Shown here piece by piece: positions 18,241 through 25,701 of a stretch of DNA of 64,000 bases. Below the pieces are notes generated by a model. It was given only the letters and a program-made list of their open reading frames with translations, was not told the origin of the DNA and ran no database searches. Numbering within the stretch: the stretch's first letter is position 1; each line of letters begins with the position of its first letter. A program made the translations under genes and the position numbers. This DNA comes from an uncultured Bacteroidales bacterium (GTDB taxonomy: Bacteria; Bacteroidota; Bacteroidia; Bacteroidales; Bacteroidaceae): positions 186,001 to 250,000 of the forward strand of contig CACZJU010000001.1 of the NCBI GenBank assembly GCA_902781515.1. The letters run 5' to 3'.

Positions 18241-19053
18241 CTATGATTTATAATTTATTATTCGGAATGCGTCGGGTAGGTGGTGTATAATGTCTCGGGA
18301 CAGCATGCAAGCCTCGCCCATGTTCTCAGCTGCGAAATCTCCTGCTGTGCCATGTAACCATACACCAAGTAGAGCCGCTTCTAGAGGTTCGTAGCCCTGT
18401 GCTAATAAACCTGTGATGAGTCCCGTAAGTACATCGCCGCTGCCGGCGGTAGCCATGCCGGAGTTGCCAGTGTTCATTACAAACACCTGCCCTTGTGGTG
18501 TGCAGACTCTTGTAGGATGTCCTTTTAATACCACTATTACTTTGTGTGATATCGCATATTGCAAAACATCTTTCAAATCACAACTGCCAATCAGGCGCAT
18601 TGCTTCGCCTGGGTGAGGCGTGAGAATGCTGTCTTGGGGTACAAGGTCTTGTAAGTCGGTGCTTTGTGCCAGCACGTTTAAGGCATCGGCATCAATTACC
18701 ATTGGAGCTGTCGATTCAGTAAGACACTGGTGCACTAAATCTTCATCAATGCCTATGCCCGGACCTATGCCGACAGAATCGAATTTGCTCATCCCTAGAT
18801 TGTCGTTTTTCAGAATAGCCTCAGGAACTGCTATTTGTAATATTATACGGTTCTCATCGGGGGTAAGGATTGAGAGCTTACCGATACCGCTTCGTAGACA
18901 TGCTTCTGCCGACAGAATGGCAGCTCCGGCCATACCTCTACTGCCTACGATAAGCAGGGCGTGGCCAAATGTTCCTTTATGCCCGTCGACTGGCCGTGGG
19001 CGCAACATTTGCTGCATATCAGCTGTTTTCGGCTCGACAAATGATATATTCAT
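18241..19053 (-). CDS. nnrD: ADP-dependent NAD(P)H-hydrate dehydratase (stand-alone)
   Basis: This repair enzyme dehydrates damaged S-NAD(P)H-hydrate using ADP. The ribokinase-like fold is recognised by HKGTFGHALLIVGSRGMAGAA, TPHPGEAMRL and the catalytic NSGMATAGSGDVLTG segment with its Asp. At 270 residues it carries only the dehydratase; the NnrE epimerase domain fused in many bacteria is absent here. The -7 box at 19058-19065 lies only 5 bp before the ATG at 19053, so the message is either leaderless or starts at an internal Met (Met13 or Met16 just before LRPRPVDGHKG). Confidence 0.9.
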   Translation of the reverse strand: MNISFVEPKTADMQQMLRPRPVDGHKGTFGHALLIVGSRGMAGAAILSAEACLRSGIGKLSILTPDENRIILQIAVPEAILKNDNLGMSKFDSVGIGPGIGIDEDLVHQCLTESTAPMVIDADALNVLAQSTDLQDLVPQDSILTPHPGEAMRLIGSCDLKDVLQYAISHKVIVVLKGHPTRVCTPQGQVFVMNTGNSGMATAGSGDVLTGLITGLLAQGYEPLEAALLGVWLHGTAGDFAAENMGEACMLSRDIIHHLPDAFRIINYKS

Positions 19054-19057
19054 ATTG

Positions 19058-19065
19058 CAAAGTTA
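19058..19065 (-). promoter_or_regulatory. -7 box for nnrD
   Basis: The minus-strand TAACTTTG fits TAnnTTTG; its position implies transcription starting at or within a few bases of the nnrD ATG. Confidence 0.55.
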
Positions 19066-19092
19066 ACGATTAATGTTGACTTCTGTATAAAT

Positions 19093-19120
19093 TTTTGATT
19101 TTTAATTCTTAATTTTTAAT
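19093..19120 (+). repeat. Heptamer array upstream of hpt promoter
   Basis: Units ttttgat, ttttaat, tcttaat, ttttaat lie between the divergent nnrD and hpt promoters. Confidence 0.6.
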
Positions 19121-19130
19121 TAAATTATGT

Positions 19131-19138
19131 TATCTTTG
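19131..19138 (+). promoter_or_regulatory. -7 box for hpt-adk-obg
   Basis: TATCTTTG is a good match to TAnnTTTG, about 22 bp before the hpt ATG at 19160. The upstream in-frame TTG/ATG at 19127 would precede the transcript start, so 19160 is chosen. Confidence 0.65.
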
Positions 19139-19159
19139 CGGAGAAATAAAAACATATTT

Positions 19160-19699
19160 ATGGGTAATACAATTCAAGTAAAGGATAAGACATTTGCCGT
19201 ATCCATCCCCCAGGAGAAGATTCTTTCGGAAGTGAAGCGCGTTGCTGCTGAGATTAACCGTGACTATGCCGGCAAGGAGCCAGTATTCCTTGCTGTATTG
19301 AATGGCTCGTTCGTGTTTGCTGCCGATTTGTTGCGCGAGGTCGATATTCCTTGTGAAATTTCCTTCGTACGTCTCGCCTCTTATCAAGGTGTTTCTACAA
19401 CTGGTGAGATACGTGAGATTATGGGATTGAGCGTGGACGTGACTAATCGTCCTGTAATCATTGTCGAGGATATTGTGGATACAGGTTTGACAATGGCTCA
19501 CATGCTTGAAACATTGAAGAAACACAATCCCAGCAGCGTGGATATATGTACCCTGTTACTGAAGCCGGGAAAACTGCAAATAAACCTTGATATCCGCTAT
19601 TGCTGTTTGCAAATTCCTAACGATTTTATCGTAGGATACGGTCTTGACTATGATGGTTACGGACGTAATACTAAAGACATTTATACATTAGTACAATGA
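19160..19699 (+). CDS. hpt: Hypoxanthine phosphoribosyltransferase
   Basis: This purine-salvage enzyme joins hypoxanthine (and usually guanine) to PRPP. The PRPP-binding motif appears as VIIVEDIVDTGLTM, preceded by FLAVLNGSFVFAADL (PPi-binding loop) and SYQG; the base-binding region is DFIVGYGLDYDG. The 179-residue length is normal. It starts at ATG 19160, just behind a strong promoter. Its stop codon overlaps the adk start by 4 bp (ATGA), so hpt, adk and obg form a tight operon linking purine salvage, adenylate balance and ribosome-associated GTPase expression. Confidence 0.95.
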   Translation: MGNTIQVKDKTFAVSIPQEKILSEVKRVAAEINRDYAGKEPVFLAVLNGSFVFAADLLREVDIPCEISFVRLASYQGVSTTGEIREIMGLSVDVTNRPVIIVEDIVDTGLTMAHMLETLKKHNPSSVDICTLLLKPGKLQINLDIRYCCLQIPNDFIVGYGLDYDGYGRNTKDIYTLVQ

Positions 19700-20277
19700 A
19701 GAACATAATTATCTTTGGTGCTCCTGGCAGTGGCAAGGGCACTTACAGCGAGGCAATCGTTGAGAAGTATGGTATGGGACACATATCCACAGGTGATGTC
19801 CTGCGTGCTGAAATCAAGAATGGTACAGAGGTTGGTAAAATTGCCAAAGGTCTTATCGACAATGGTCAGCTTATACCTGATGAGCTAATGATTCAGATTC
19901 TGGCTAACAAGTACGATTCTCTGCCCCAAGGACGTGGTGTCATCTTTGATGGCTTCCCTCGTACAATTCCGCAGGCTGAGGCTTTGAAGAAGATGCTTGC
20001 AGAGCGTGGTCATGATATGGGCATTGCTATCGAACTCGTTGTGGAACAGGATATCCTGATGGAGCGCCTGCTGCGTCGTGCTCAGATTGAAGGTCGTGCA
20101 GATGACAATGAGGAGACCATCGCAAAACGTTTCGCTGTTTATCACAGTCAGACAGAACCCATTTTGGGATGGTTGGAGAAAGAAGGCATTCTGAATGTTG
20201 TACGTTGGGCAGATACTCCCAACAAGGAAGCTATGATAGAGAGCATCTTCCGTCTGATTGATGCCAAGAACGCTTGA
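19696..20277 (+). CDS. adk: Adenylate kinase
   Basis: This essential enzyme interconverts ATP + AMP and 2 ADP. The P-loop is [10 protein letters not shown] (about residues 7-16), the AMP-binding segments are [12 protein letters not shown] and [12 protein letters not shown], and the LID carries [22 protein letters not shown]. At 193 residues it is a short-LID form without zinc Cys residues. It overlaps hpt by 4 bp upstream, and its TGA shares a base with the obg ATG (TGATG) downstream, both signs of translational coupling. Confidence 0.97.
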   Translation: MKNIIIFGAPGSGKGTYSEAIVEKYGMGHISTGDVLRAEIKNGTEVGKIAKGLIDNGQLIPDELMIQILANKYDSLPQGRGVIFDGFPRTIPQAEALKKMLAERGHDMGIAIELVVEQDILMERLLRRAQIEGRADDNEETIAKRFAVYHSQTEPILGWLEKEGILNVVRWADTPNKEAMIESIFRLIDAKNA

Positions 20278-21446
20278 TGGAAAGTAATTTTGTCGATTAT
20301 GTAAAGATTTGTTGCCGCTCGGGTAAGGGGGGCAGGGGTTCGGCGCATATGCACCGAGCCAAATATATCGCTAATGGCGGTCCCGACGGAGGAGACGGAG
20401 GTCGGGGCGGCCATATTTATTTGCGTGGCAACCATAACTATTGGACATTACTGCATCTGCGCTATGAACGTCATGTCTTTGCCGGACATGGCGGTAATGG
20501 CGGTAAGAGTCGCAGTACTGGTCACGATGGAGAGGACCGTTACATCGATGTACCCTGCGGAACCGTTGTCTATGATGCCGAGACGGGTGAGTATCTGTGC
20601 GACATCAGCGAGGACGGTCAAGTAGTGATGCTCCTGAAAGGTGGTCGCGGAGGACTTGGAAACTGGAACTTCCGCACATCTACGAATCAGGCTCCGCGTT
20701 ATGCTCAGCCGGGTGAACCGATGCAGGAACGCACCGTAATCCTCGAACTTAAACTACTGGCTGATGTGGGTCTTGTAGGCTTCCCTAATGCTGGCAAGAG
20801 CACATTGCTCAGCAGTTTGTCGAGTGCACGTCCAAAGATTGCCAACTATCCTTTCACGACAATGGAGCCATCGCTTGGTATTGTCAGCTACAGAGGAAAC
20901 CAGTCTTTCGTGATGGCTGACATTCCTGGTATTATCGAGGGTGCTTCGGAAGGCAGAGGCTTGGGACTTCGTTTCTTGCGCCACATCGAACGTAACTCGT
21001 TGCTACTGTTCATGGTGCCAGGCGATACTGACGATATTAAGAAGGAATACGAGATATTGCTTAACGAGGTTCGCACCTTCAACCCTGATATGATGGACAA
21101 GCAGAGGGTACTGGCCATTACTAAGTGCGACCTGCTTGATGATGAGCTCATGGAGATGTTGAGTCGTGACTTGCCCGATGATCTGCCGCATGTCTTCATA
21201 TCAGCTGTTGCCAATCGGGGGCTGACGGACTTGAAGGATATGCTATGGGCAGCACTTAATAGCGAGAGCAACAAGTTGGAGGCAATTACAAACCAGGAGC
21301 GCATAGTACATCGCAACAAGGATCTCAGCTATCTGCAGGAAGAACTGGCAGCAATGGGTGAGGACGAAGACATTGAGTTTGTAGATGAGGAAGACATCGA
21401 GGACGTTGAAGACCTCGATGACTTTGAATACGAAGATATGGAATAA
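20277..21446 (+). CDS. obg: Ribosome-associated GTPase Obg/CgtA
   Basis: This GTPase is involved in large-subunit assembly and stress responses. The glycine-rich Obg domain comes first ([37 protein letters not shown]), followed by the G domain: G1 GFPNAGKST (about residues 166-174), G3 [17 protein letters not shown]4 TKCDLLDD, G5 SAVANRG. The C-terminus ends in an acidic tail (about 360-389, D/E-rich), seen in many Bacteroidetes Obg proteins instead of a full OCT domain. The ATG at 20277 overlaps the adk stop and is preferred over a TTG one codon earlier. Its stop abuts, base to base, the stop of the convergent small gene. Confidence 0.96.
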   Translation: MESNFVDYVKICCRSGKGGRGSAHMHRAKYIANGGPDGGDGGRGGHIYLRGNHNYWTLLHLRYERHVFAGHGGNGGKSRSTGHDGEDRYIDVPCGTVVYDAETGEYLCDISEDGQVVMLLKGGRGGLGNWNFRTSTNQAPRYAQPGEPMQERTVILELKLLADVGLVGFPNAGKSTLLSSLSSARPKIANYPFTTMEPSLGIVSYRGNQSFVMADIPGIIEGASEGRGLGLRFLRHIERNSLLLFMVPGDTDDIKKEYEILLNEVRTFNPDMMDKQRVLAITKCDLLDDELMEMLSRDLPDDLPHVFISAVANRGLTDLKDMLWAALNSESNKLEAITNQERIVHRNKDLSYLQEELAAMGEDEDIEFVDEEDIEDVEDLDDFEYEDME

Positions 21447-21653
21447 TTATTTGTGGCGATTAGCACGAGCCTTGCGGATGTCGGCTTTCTTCTTTGCCGA
21501 ACCGCTGCCGTGAGCGCCAGTAATGTATTGCTTCTTCTTAGCTTTGGAGCGCACTTTCCCATCGGAAGGTGCGTTTTCGCGTTTAGGTCCCCCGCGGAAT
21601 GTGATTCCGTTGAGGATAACGTCATCTATGTCATCGCCTGCAAACTTGTTCAT
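21447..21653 (-). CDS. Small basic conserved-looking protein
   Basis: This is a 68-residue protein I do not recognise. It starts MNKFAGDDIDDVILNGITF and has a strongly basic C-terminal half (SKAKKKQYITGAHGSGSAKKK...RKARANRHK), suggesting RNA or DNA binding. The frame is open further upstream into the AICAR transformylase gene, but the ATG at 21653, 40 bp after that gene's stop, is the natural start. It is therefore probably the second gene of a purH-like operon. Its stop directly abuts the obg stop, leaving no room for a terminator between the convergent genes. Confidence 0.6.
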   Translation of the reverse strand: MNKFAGDDIDDVILNGITFRGGPKRENAPSDGKVRSKAKKKQYITGAHGSGSAKKKADIRKARANRHK

Positions 21654-21693
21654 TGCCTTATGAGTCTGGTTTATAGGTCTAATGAGCTTGGAA

Positions 21694-22875
21694 TTAATGG
21701 TGGAATAGGCGAACACCAGTAAATGCCATTGCAATTCCGTATTTGTCACAGGTCTCGATAACATGGTCATCGCGAACAGATCCTCCGGCTTGTGCTACAT
21801 ACTGCACACCGCTCTTGTGGGCGCGCTCGATGTTGTCACCGAATGGGAAGAAGGCATCAGAACCTAGACATACATCAGTATTCTGTGCTAACCATTGGCG
21901 CTTTTCTTCGTCTGTAAGCGGCTCGGGACGTTCGGTAAAGAATTTCTGCCATTCTCCTTCGCGCAGGACATCATCGCACTCGGGCCCCATGAAGATATCG
22001 ATTGTGTTGTCTCGGTCTGCACGTCGTATGCCGTCAACGAAGGGAAGAGCCATAACACGTGGGTGCTGACGCAACCACCAAAGGTCGGCTTTCTGTCCGG
22101 CAAGTCGTGTGCAGTGGATGCGGCTCTGCTGACCAGCTCCAATGCCAATTGCTTGTCCGTCCTTGACGTAACAGACAGAGTTCGACTGGGTGTATTTCAG
22201 TGTGATGAGTGCTATCATGAGGTCACGCTTTGCCTCCGGGGTGAACTCCTTGTTCTTGGTGGGGATGTTCTCGAAGAGTGCTGGGTCAGCGAGATTTATC
22301 TCGTTGCGGCCCTGTTCGAATGTGATGCCAAAGACTTGCTTGCGCTCGATGGGGGCGGGGCTATACGATGGGTCAATCTTTATGACGCAGTATGTGCCCT
22401 TGCGTTTGTTGCGCAGTACTTCCAATGCTTCAGGTGTATAGTCGGGGGCGATGATGCCGTCTGATACCTCGCGGTTTATGAGGCGGGCAGTTGCTTCATC
22501 ACATGTATCGCTGAGGGCGATGAAGTCTCCATAGGAAGACATGCGGTCTGCTCCTCTGGCGCGGGCATAGGCCGAAGCGATGGGTGTGAGAGGCAGGGGA
22601 GCATCATCGACGAAGTAAATTTTCTCCAATGTATTGCTTAGTGGCAATCCTACTGCAGCTCCGGCAGGACTAACGTGTTTGAAGGACGCTGCTGCTGGCA
22701 GGCCTGTCGCAGCCTTTAGTTCCTTGACCAACTGCCACGAGTTAAGTGCGTCGAGCAGATTGATGTAGCCAGGACGGCCGTTTAACACTTCGATGGGTAG
22801 TTCGCCCTCTTCCATAAAGATGCGTGAGGGCTTTTGGTTGGGGTTACACCCGTACTTCAGTGACAACTCTTTCAT
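21694..22875 (-). CDS. Stand-alone AICAR transformylase (PurH C-terminal type)
   Basis: This is a 393-residue protein corresponding to the AICAR formyltransferase part of PurH, without the N-terminal IMP cyclohydrolase (MGS-like) domain. The catalytic Lys-His motif is seen as AASFKHVSPAGAA, with further family segments GDFIALSD, LKYTQSNSVCYVKDGQAIGIGAGQQSR and GSDAFFPFGDNIERA...AQAGGSVRD. Its predicted reaction is transfer of the formyl group from 10-formyl-THF to AICAR in purine synthesis. Such stand-alone versions are known in Bacteroidetes and Firmicutes; whether a full PurH is also encoded cannot be told from this window. Confidence 0.9.
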   Translation of the reverse strand: MKELSLKYGCNPNQKPSRIFMEEGELPIEVLNGRPGYINLLDALNSWQLVKELKAATGLPAAASFKHVSPAGAAVGLPLSNTLEKIYFVDDAPLPLTPIASAYARARGADRMSSYGDFIALSDTCDEATARLINREVSDGIIAPDYTPEALEVLRNKRKGTYCVIKIDPSYSPAPIERKQVFGITFEQGRNEINLADPALFENIPTKNKEFTPEAKRDLMIALITLKYTQSNSVCYVKDGQAIGIGAGQQSRIHCTRLAGQKADLWWLRQHPRVMALPFVDGIRRADRDNTIDIFMGPECDDVLREGEWQKFFTERPEPLTDEEKRQWLAQNTDVCLGSDAFFPFGDNIERAHKSGVQYVAQAGGSVRDDHVIETCDKYGIAMAFTGVRLFHH

Positions 22876-22888
22876 ACCTTAATAAAAA

Positions 22889-23291
22889 TGGTGGAGCCGG
22901 AGGGGATTGAACCCTCGTCCAAACAGGGAAGTCCTGAGCTTTCTACACGCTTATCTTGGTCTTGGTTTTCGTGCGGCGGCAAGACCCAAGCCACCAACCG
23001 TCGCCTTATCCTCTAAAGTTTCGCCAAACGTGCGAGGCCGCGTATGACTATCCCCGATTTTGCTGTGCCACTTTGCCAGAGCGCTTCAGGGCGTTAGCCT
23101 CTGAGTGACATCTCGTTGCAGCACCTGGTGCCGCAATTAAGCTTCTGATCTACTATACTTCAATCAAGCAGCGAGAGCGTAAGTGTTTTCGCCAGTTAAT
23201 TGTTCGAAGGTCATTGATTATAGAGAGCGGCCGCCAACTCTCTGCGTGCTTACCGAGCACCCCATCCTGCTGTCAAATCCATGTCGACCCC
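22889..23291 (-). ncRNA. ssrA: Transfer-messenger RNA
   Basis: tmRNA rescues stalled ribosomes. The 5' end GGGGTCG pairs exactly with the 3' acceptor strand CGGCTCC, which is followed by an encoded ACCA; the T-arm GGTTCAATCCC and the 5' GACATGGATTTGACAG D-like region are typical. The tag frame at 23164-23193 reads GENTYALAA then TGA. The size of about 403 nt is normal. Its promoter lies at 23307-23314. It is not interrupted or permuted. Confidence 0.95.
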
Positions 23292-23306
23292 AGTGATAAG
23301 ATGATG

Positions 23307-23314
23307 CAAAGGTA
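23307..23314 (-). promoter_or_regulatory. -7 box for ssrA
   Basis: The minus-strand TACCTTTG matches TAnnTTTG, with a TTG about 20 bp further upstream (23335-23337) as a -33 element; the tmRNA 5' end follows about 16 bp later. Confidence 0.65.
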
Positions 23315-23405
23315 CGATAAATACATTGCTTATGCAAGTAATGCGTGAAAATTTCGCTTTGATGTTACAATAAATGGCCCTATCAGTGAGTTATATATAT
23401 AAATA

Positions 23406-24050
23406 ATGTATAATGCAAGGGAAGTGGTACCAGCAGAAAAGAAATATGTAGATGGCATGACATGGGGTGGTCGCTTATTGAAGCGTTTGTTCGATATTGT
23501 GGCTTCGTCTGTTGGCCTGTTGGTATTGTCACCATTCTTTTTATACATATTGGTGAAGTTACGTCGCAAGGGTGAGGGCCCTGCTATTTTCAGGCAGGAA
23601 CGAATAGGCCTTCATGGCAAACCTTTCAATATATTGAAATTTCGCACTATGCGCCCTGATGCAGAGGCAGATGGTGTTCCTTTACTTGCCGAGCGTTGGG
23701 ATGAACGTTTGTCGCCCGATTGCCTGTTCCTTCGTGAACACCATCTCGACGAACTGCCACAGTTGTGGAATGTGCTTGTCGGCGATATGTCTTTCGTTGG
23801 TCCTAGACCAGAACGTCAGTACTTCATCGATAAGATAATGCAGGAAAACAGCGACTATCAGTATCTTTATCAGGTTCGTCCCGGCATTACATCGTTGGCA
23901 ACCATATATAATGGTTATACCGACACCATGGAGAAGATGCTCATACGTCTGCAGATGGACCTTGAGTACTTACAAAAACGAAGCGTGTGGCTTGATGCCA
24001 AGATATTGTTTACAACGATTCGTTTGATAGGATACGGAAAGAAAATCTGA
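23406..24050 (+). CDS. Polyprenyl-phosphate phosphoglycosyl transferase (WcaJ/PglC type)
   Basis: This membrane enzyme probably starts an envelope or exopolysaccharide by moving a sugar-phosphate onto undecaprenyl phosphate. It is the short monotopic (PglC-like) form of 214 residues: a re-entrant helix (KRLFDIVASSVGLLVLSPFFLYIL), GPAIFRQERIG, FNILKFRTM, the catalytic Asp-Glu pair in HHLDELPQLWNV (D115, E116) and GDMSFVGPRPERQYF. No glycosyltransferase cluster surrounds it. It converges with a WecA-like gene 11 bp away. The substrate sugar is unknown. Confidence 0.9.
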   Translation: MYNAREVVPAEKKYVDGMTWGGRLLKRLFDIVASSVGLLVLSPFFLYILVKLRRKGEGPAIFRQERIGLHGKPFNILKFRTMRPDAEADGVPLLAERWDERLSPDCLFLREHHLDELPQLWNVLVGDMSFVGPRPERQYFIDKIMQENSDYQYLYQVRPGITSLATIYNGYTDTMEKMLIRLQMDLEYLQKRSVWLDAKILFTTIRLIGYGKKI

Positions 24051-24061
24051 TACGCTGCTTA

Positions 24062-25153
24062 CTATGCAGCTTCGTTTTTGTCCCGGTTGTTGACAAAAAC
24101 TATAACGATAGCATAGAAGGCGACATCGGTCAGGAGTATGAGGGGCAGTGGGAAACGGCATTCCCACAATCCGTAGTTTATGAGGCAGATGGTGGCAAAC
24201 ATGATGAATATTGCCATTAGAGCCTTGTGCATGGAAAGTCCGGCTGACATAAACAGGTGATGGATGTGCTTCTTGTCGGGGTCGAATATGTTGCGGCCCG
24301 ACAGCCAGCGCTGGAAGAATACACGCACTACATCAAGTGTTGGAATCAGCATCAAGGTTACGGATATAAGCATCTGTTCCTCGCCGCAGTCCACGGGAGC
24401 AATGGGGCGCATCAGACTCTTGATGCCCATGTAGGCGCAGACATAACCCAGGAACAGACTTCCTGCATCACCCATGAAAATTTTCATATGCCCCACGCGT
24501 CCGAATACGTTGAAACAGAAGAATACGACCAATGCTCCAACTATTGCTGCGTTGAGTTCTGCAATGAGAGGATATTCGTTGATGGCGAACACATAGGTGT
24601 AGGCCGAAAGAATAAGGATGCACAGACCGGAAGAAAGCCCGTCAATGCCGTCGATAAGGTTTATGGCATTGACGATGGTCATAATCAGTATCACCGTAAG
24701 CGGATAGCCCACCCAAAGGGGTATCTCGTATAAGCCAAATATGCCGTTGAGGTCTGTAATCAGCAAACCGCACAAAGGCATCAGCAACGCTGAAATGGCT
24801 TGAATTATGAATTTGTGGCGGGCTTTTATGCTGATAATATCATCGAGGATGCCTATCATGTAAATCATGAAAGCTCCGCTGAACATAGCCAGTGTGGATA
24901 TGCTGATTTCCATGCGGTGGCTTTCGTTGCCAGTGAGGTAGAGAGCTGCGCATAGGCCCAGTGCAGCAGCAGGCATGAACACGATGCCTCCCAGTCGCGG
25001 AATAGGAGCTTTATGTACCTTGCGTGCGTTAGGCATGTCGTATGAGTTGAAATAACTGCACGACCTTATGACTAATGGAAGGGTGACAGCCGTGAATACA
25101 GCTGCCACAAGAAAGGCTATGATGTATGGTAGTAGATGTTCTAATCCGGTCAT
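24062..25153 (-). CDS. WecA-like polyprenyl-phosphate GlcNAc-1-phosphate transferase
   Basis: This polytopic membrane enzyme of the MraY/WecA (PNPT) family moves a HexNAc-1-phosphate, usually GlcNAc, onto undecaprenyl phosphate. About 11 hydrophobic segments are visible. Diagnostic motifs are the Asp pair in MIGILDDIIS, NAINLIDGIDGLSSG and IFMGDAGSLFLGY, and the cytoplasmic RNIFDPDKKHIHHLFMSAG loop with the His-rich UDP-HexNAc signature of WecA rather than MraY. The 363 residues are normal. It is a second initiating enzyme next to the phosphoglycosyl transferase, with the Wzi-like gene further upstream on the same strand. Confidence 0.9.
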   Translation of the reverse strand: MTGLEHLLPYIIAFLVAAVFTAVTLPLVIRSCSYFNSYDMPNARKVHKAPIPRLGGIVFMPAAALGLCAALYLTGNESHRMEISISTLAMFSGAFMIYMIGILDDIISIKARHKFIIQAISALLMPLCGLLITDLNGIFGLYEIPLWVGYPLTVILIMTIVNAINLIDGIDGLSSGLCILILSAYTYVFAINEYPLIAELNAAIVGALVVFFCFNVFGRVGHMKIFMGDAGSLFLGYVCAYMGIKSLMRPIAPVDCGEEQMLISVTLMLIPTLDVVRVFFQRWLSGRNIFDPDKKHIHHLFMSAGLSMHKALMAIFIMFATICLINYGLWECRFPLPLILLTDVAFYAIVIVFVNNRDKNEAA

Positions 25154-25239
25154 TCGTGTACTTTATATCGCGTTTCCTCTTTATAATATAAAAACGTGAC
25201 GCAGTCCGTTTTTATTGTGTGCAGAAAGCGAAAAAGTTA

Positions 25240-25665
25240 TCAGTATTTCCGGAAAGAGATAATAGCTGTATCAGAACTCAGCACCATGTTTTCGCTTGTG
25301 AGCATATCAATGTGGAAACGTCCGTGTCCGGGCACTCCAAATGGAGCAAGAGCTGATATATTGCACAAGGAATCCTTGGGCCAATAGACGGGACTCTGAA
25401 TGATGAGGCTGTCGTTGCGCTTGGTGAAAAGCGAGAGGTAGTAGCCCTCGTCACTTTGCTTATTTATTCGTATCATGTCCTGCTGGACACTAAAGAACAG
25501 TCCATCGGCTTTCGTCTTTTCAACAGTGCCATTGGTAGTGTTGCGCCATTCGGTCAGTTGCCACATTCCGTCCAAGTCGCCGTTCTTGTCCCACTTCATT
25601 TCGCAAGCGACACAGAGCGCGCAGAGAATACAGATGGCACAGAGTTTTGTGGATATCTTTTTCAT
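25240..25665 (-). CDS. Small lipocalin-like lipoprotein
   Basis: This is a lipoprotein of 141 residues. It starts at ATG 25665 (an earlier in-frame codon lies within a repeat array), giving MKKISTKL and a Cys-rich core ICILCALCVAC, the final Cys being the lipobox. The mature part DLDGMWQLTEW...TVEKTKADGLFFSVQQDMI and C-terminal VLSSDTAIISFRKY suggest a small beta-barrel of lipocalin-like type, perhaps DUF4847, though I am not certain of the family. The role is unknown. It is the last gene of the minus-strand run after the Wzi-like gene, separated from it only by a heptamer array. Confidence 0.65.
   Translation of the reverse strand: MKKISTKLCAICILCALCVACEMKWDKNGDLDGMWQLTEWRNTTNGTVEKTKADGLFFSVQQDMIRINKQSDEGYYLSLFTKRNDSLIIQSPVYWPKDSLCNISALAPFGVPGHGRFHIDMLTSENMVLSSDTAIISFRKY
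25605..25644 (-). repeat. Nonamer array inside lipoprotein signal peptide
   Basis: On the minus strand, 9-bp units (CTCTGTGCC, ATCTGTATT, CTCTGCGCT, CTGTGTCGC) encode LCA-ICI-LCA-LCV and lead straight to the lipobox Cys. The same unit appears outside genes at 43072-43107. Confidence 0.75.
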
Positions 25666-25666
25666 A

Positions 25667-25701
25667 TAATTATCAATTGTCAATTATCAATTATCAATTA
25701 T
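25667..25701. repeat. Heptamer array between Wzi-like and lipoprotein genes
   Basis: Five units (taattat, caattgt, caattat, caattat, caattat) begin 1 bp upstream of the lipoprotein ATG and extend over the stop codon of the Wzi-like gene. Confidence 0.8.
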
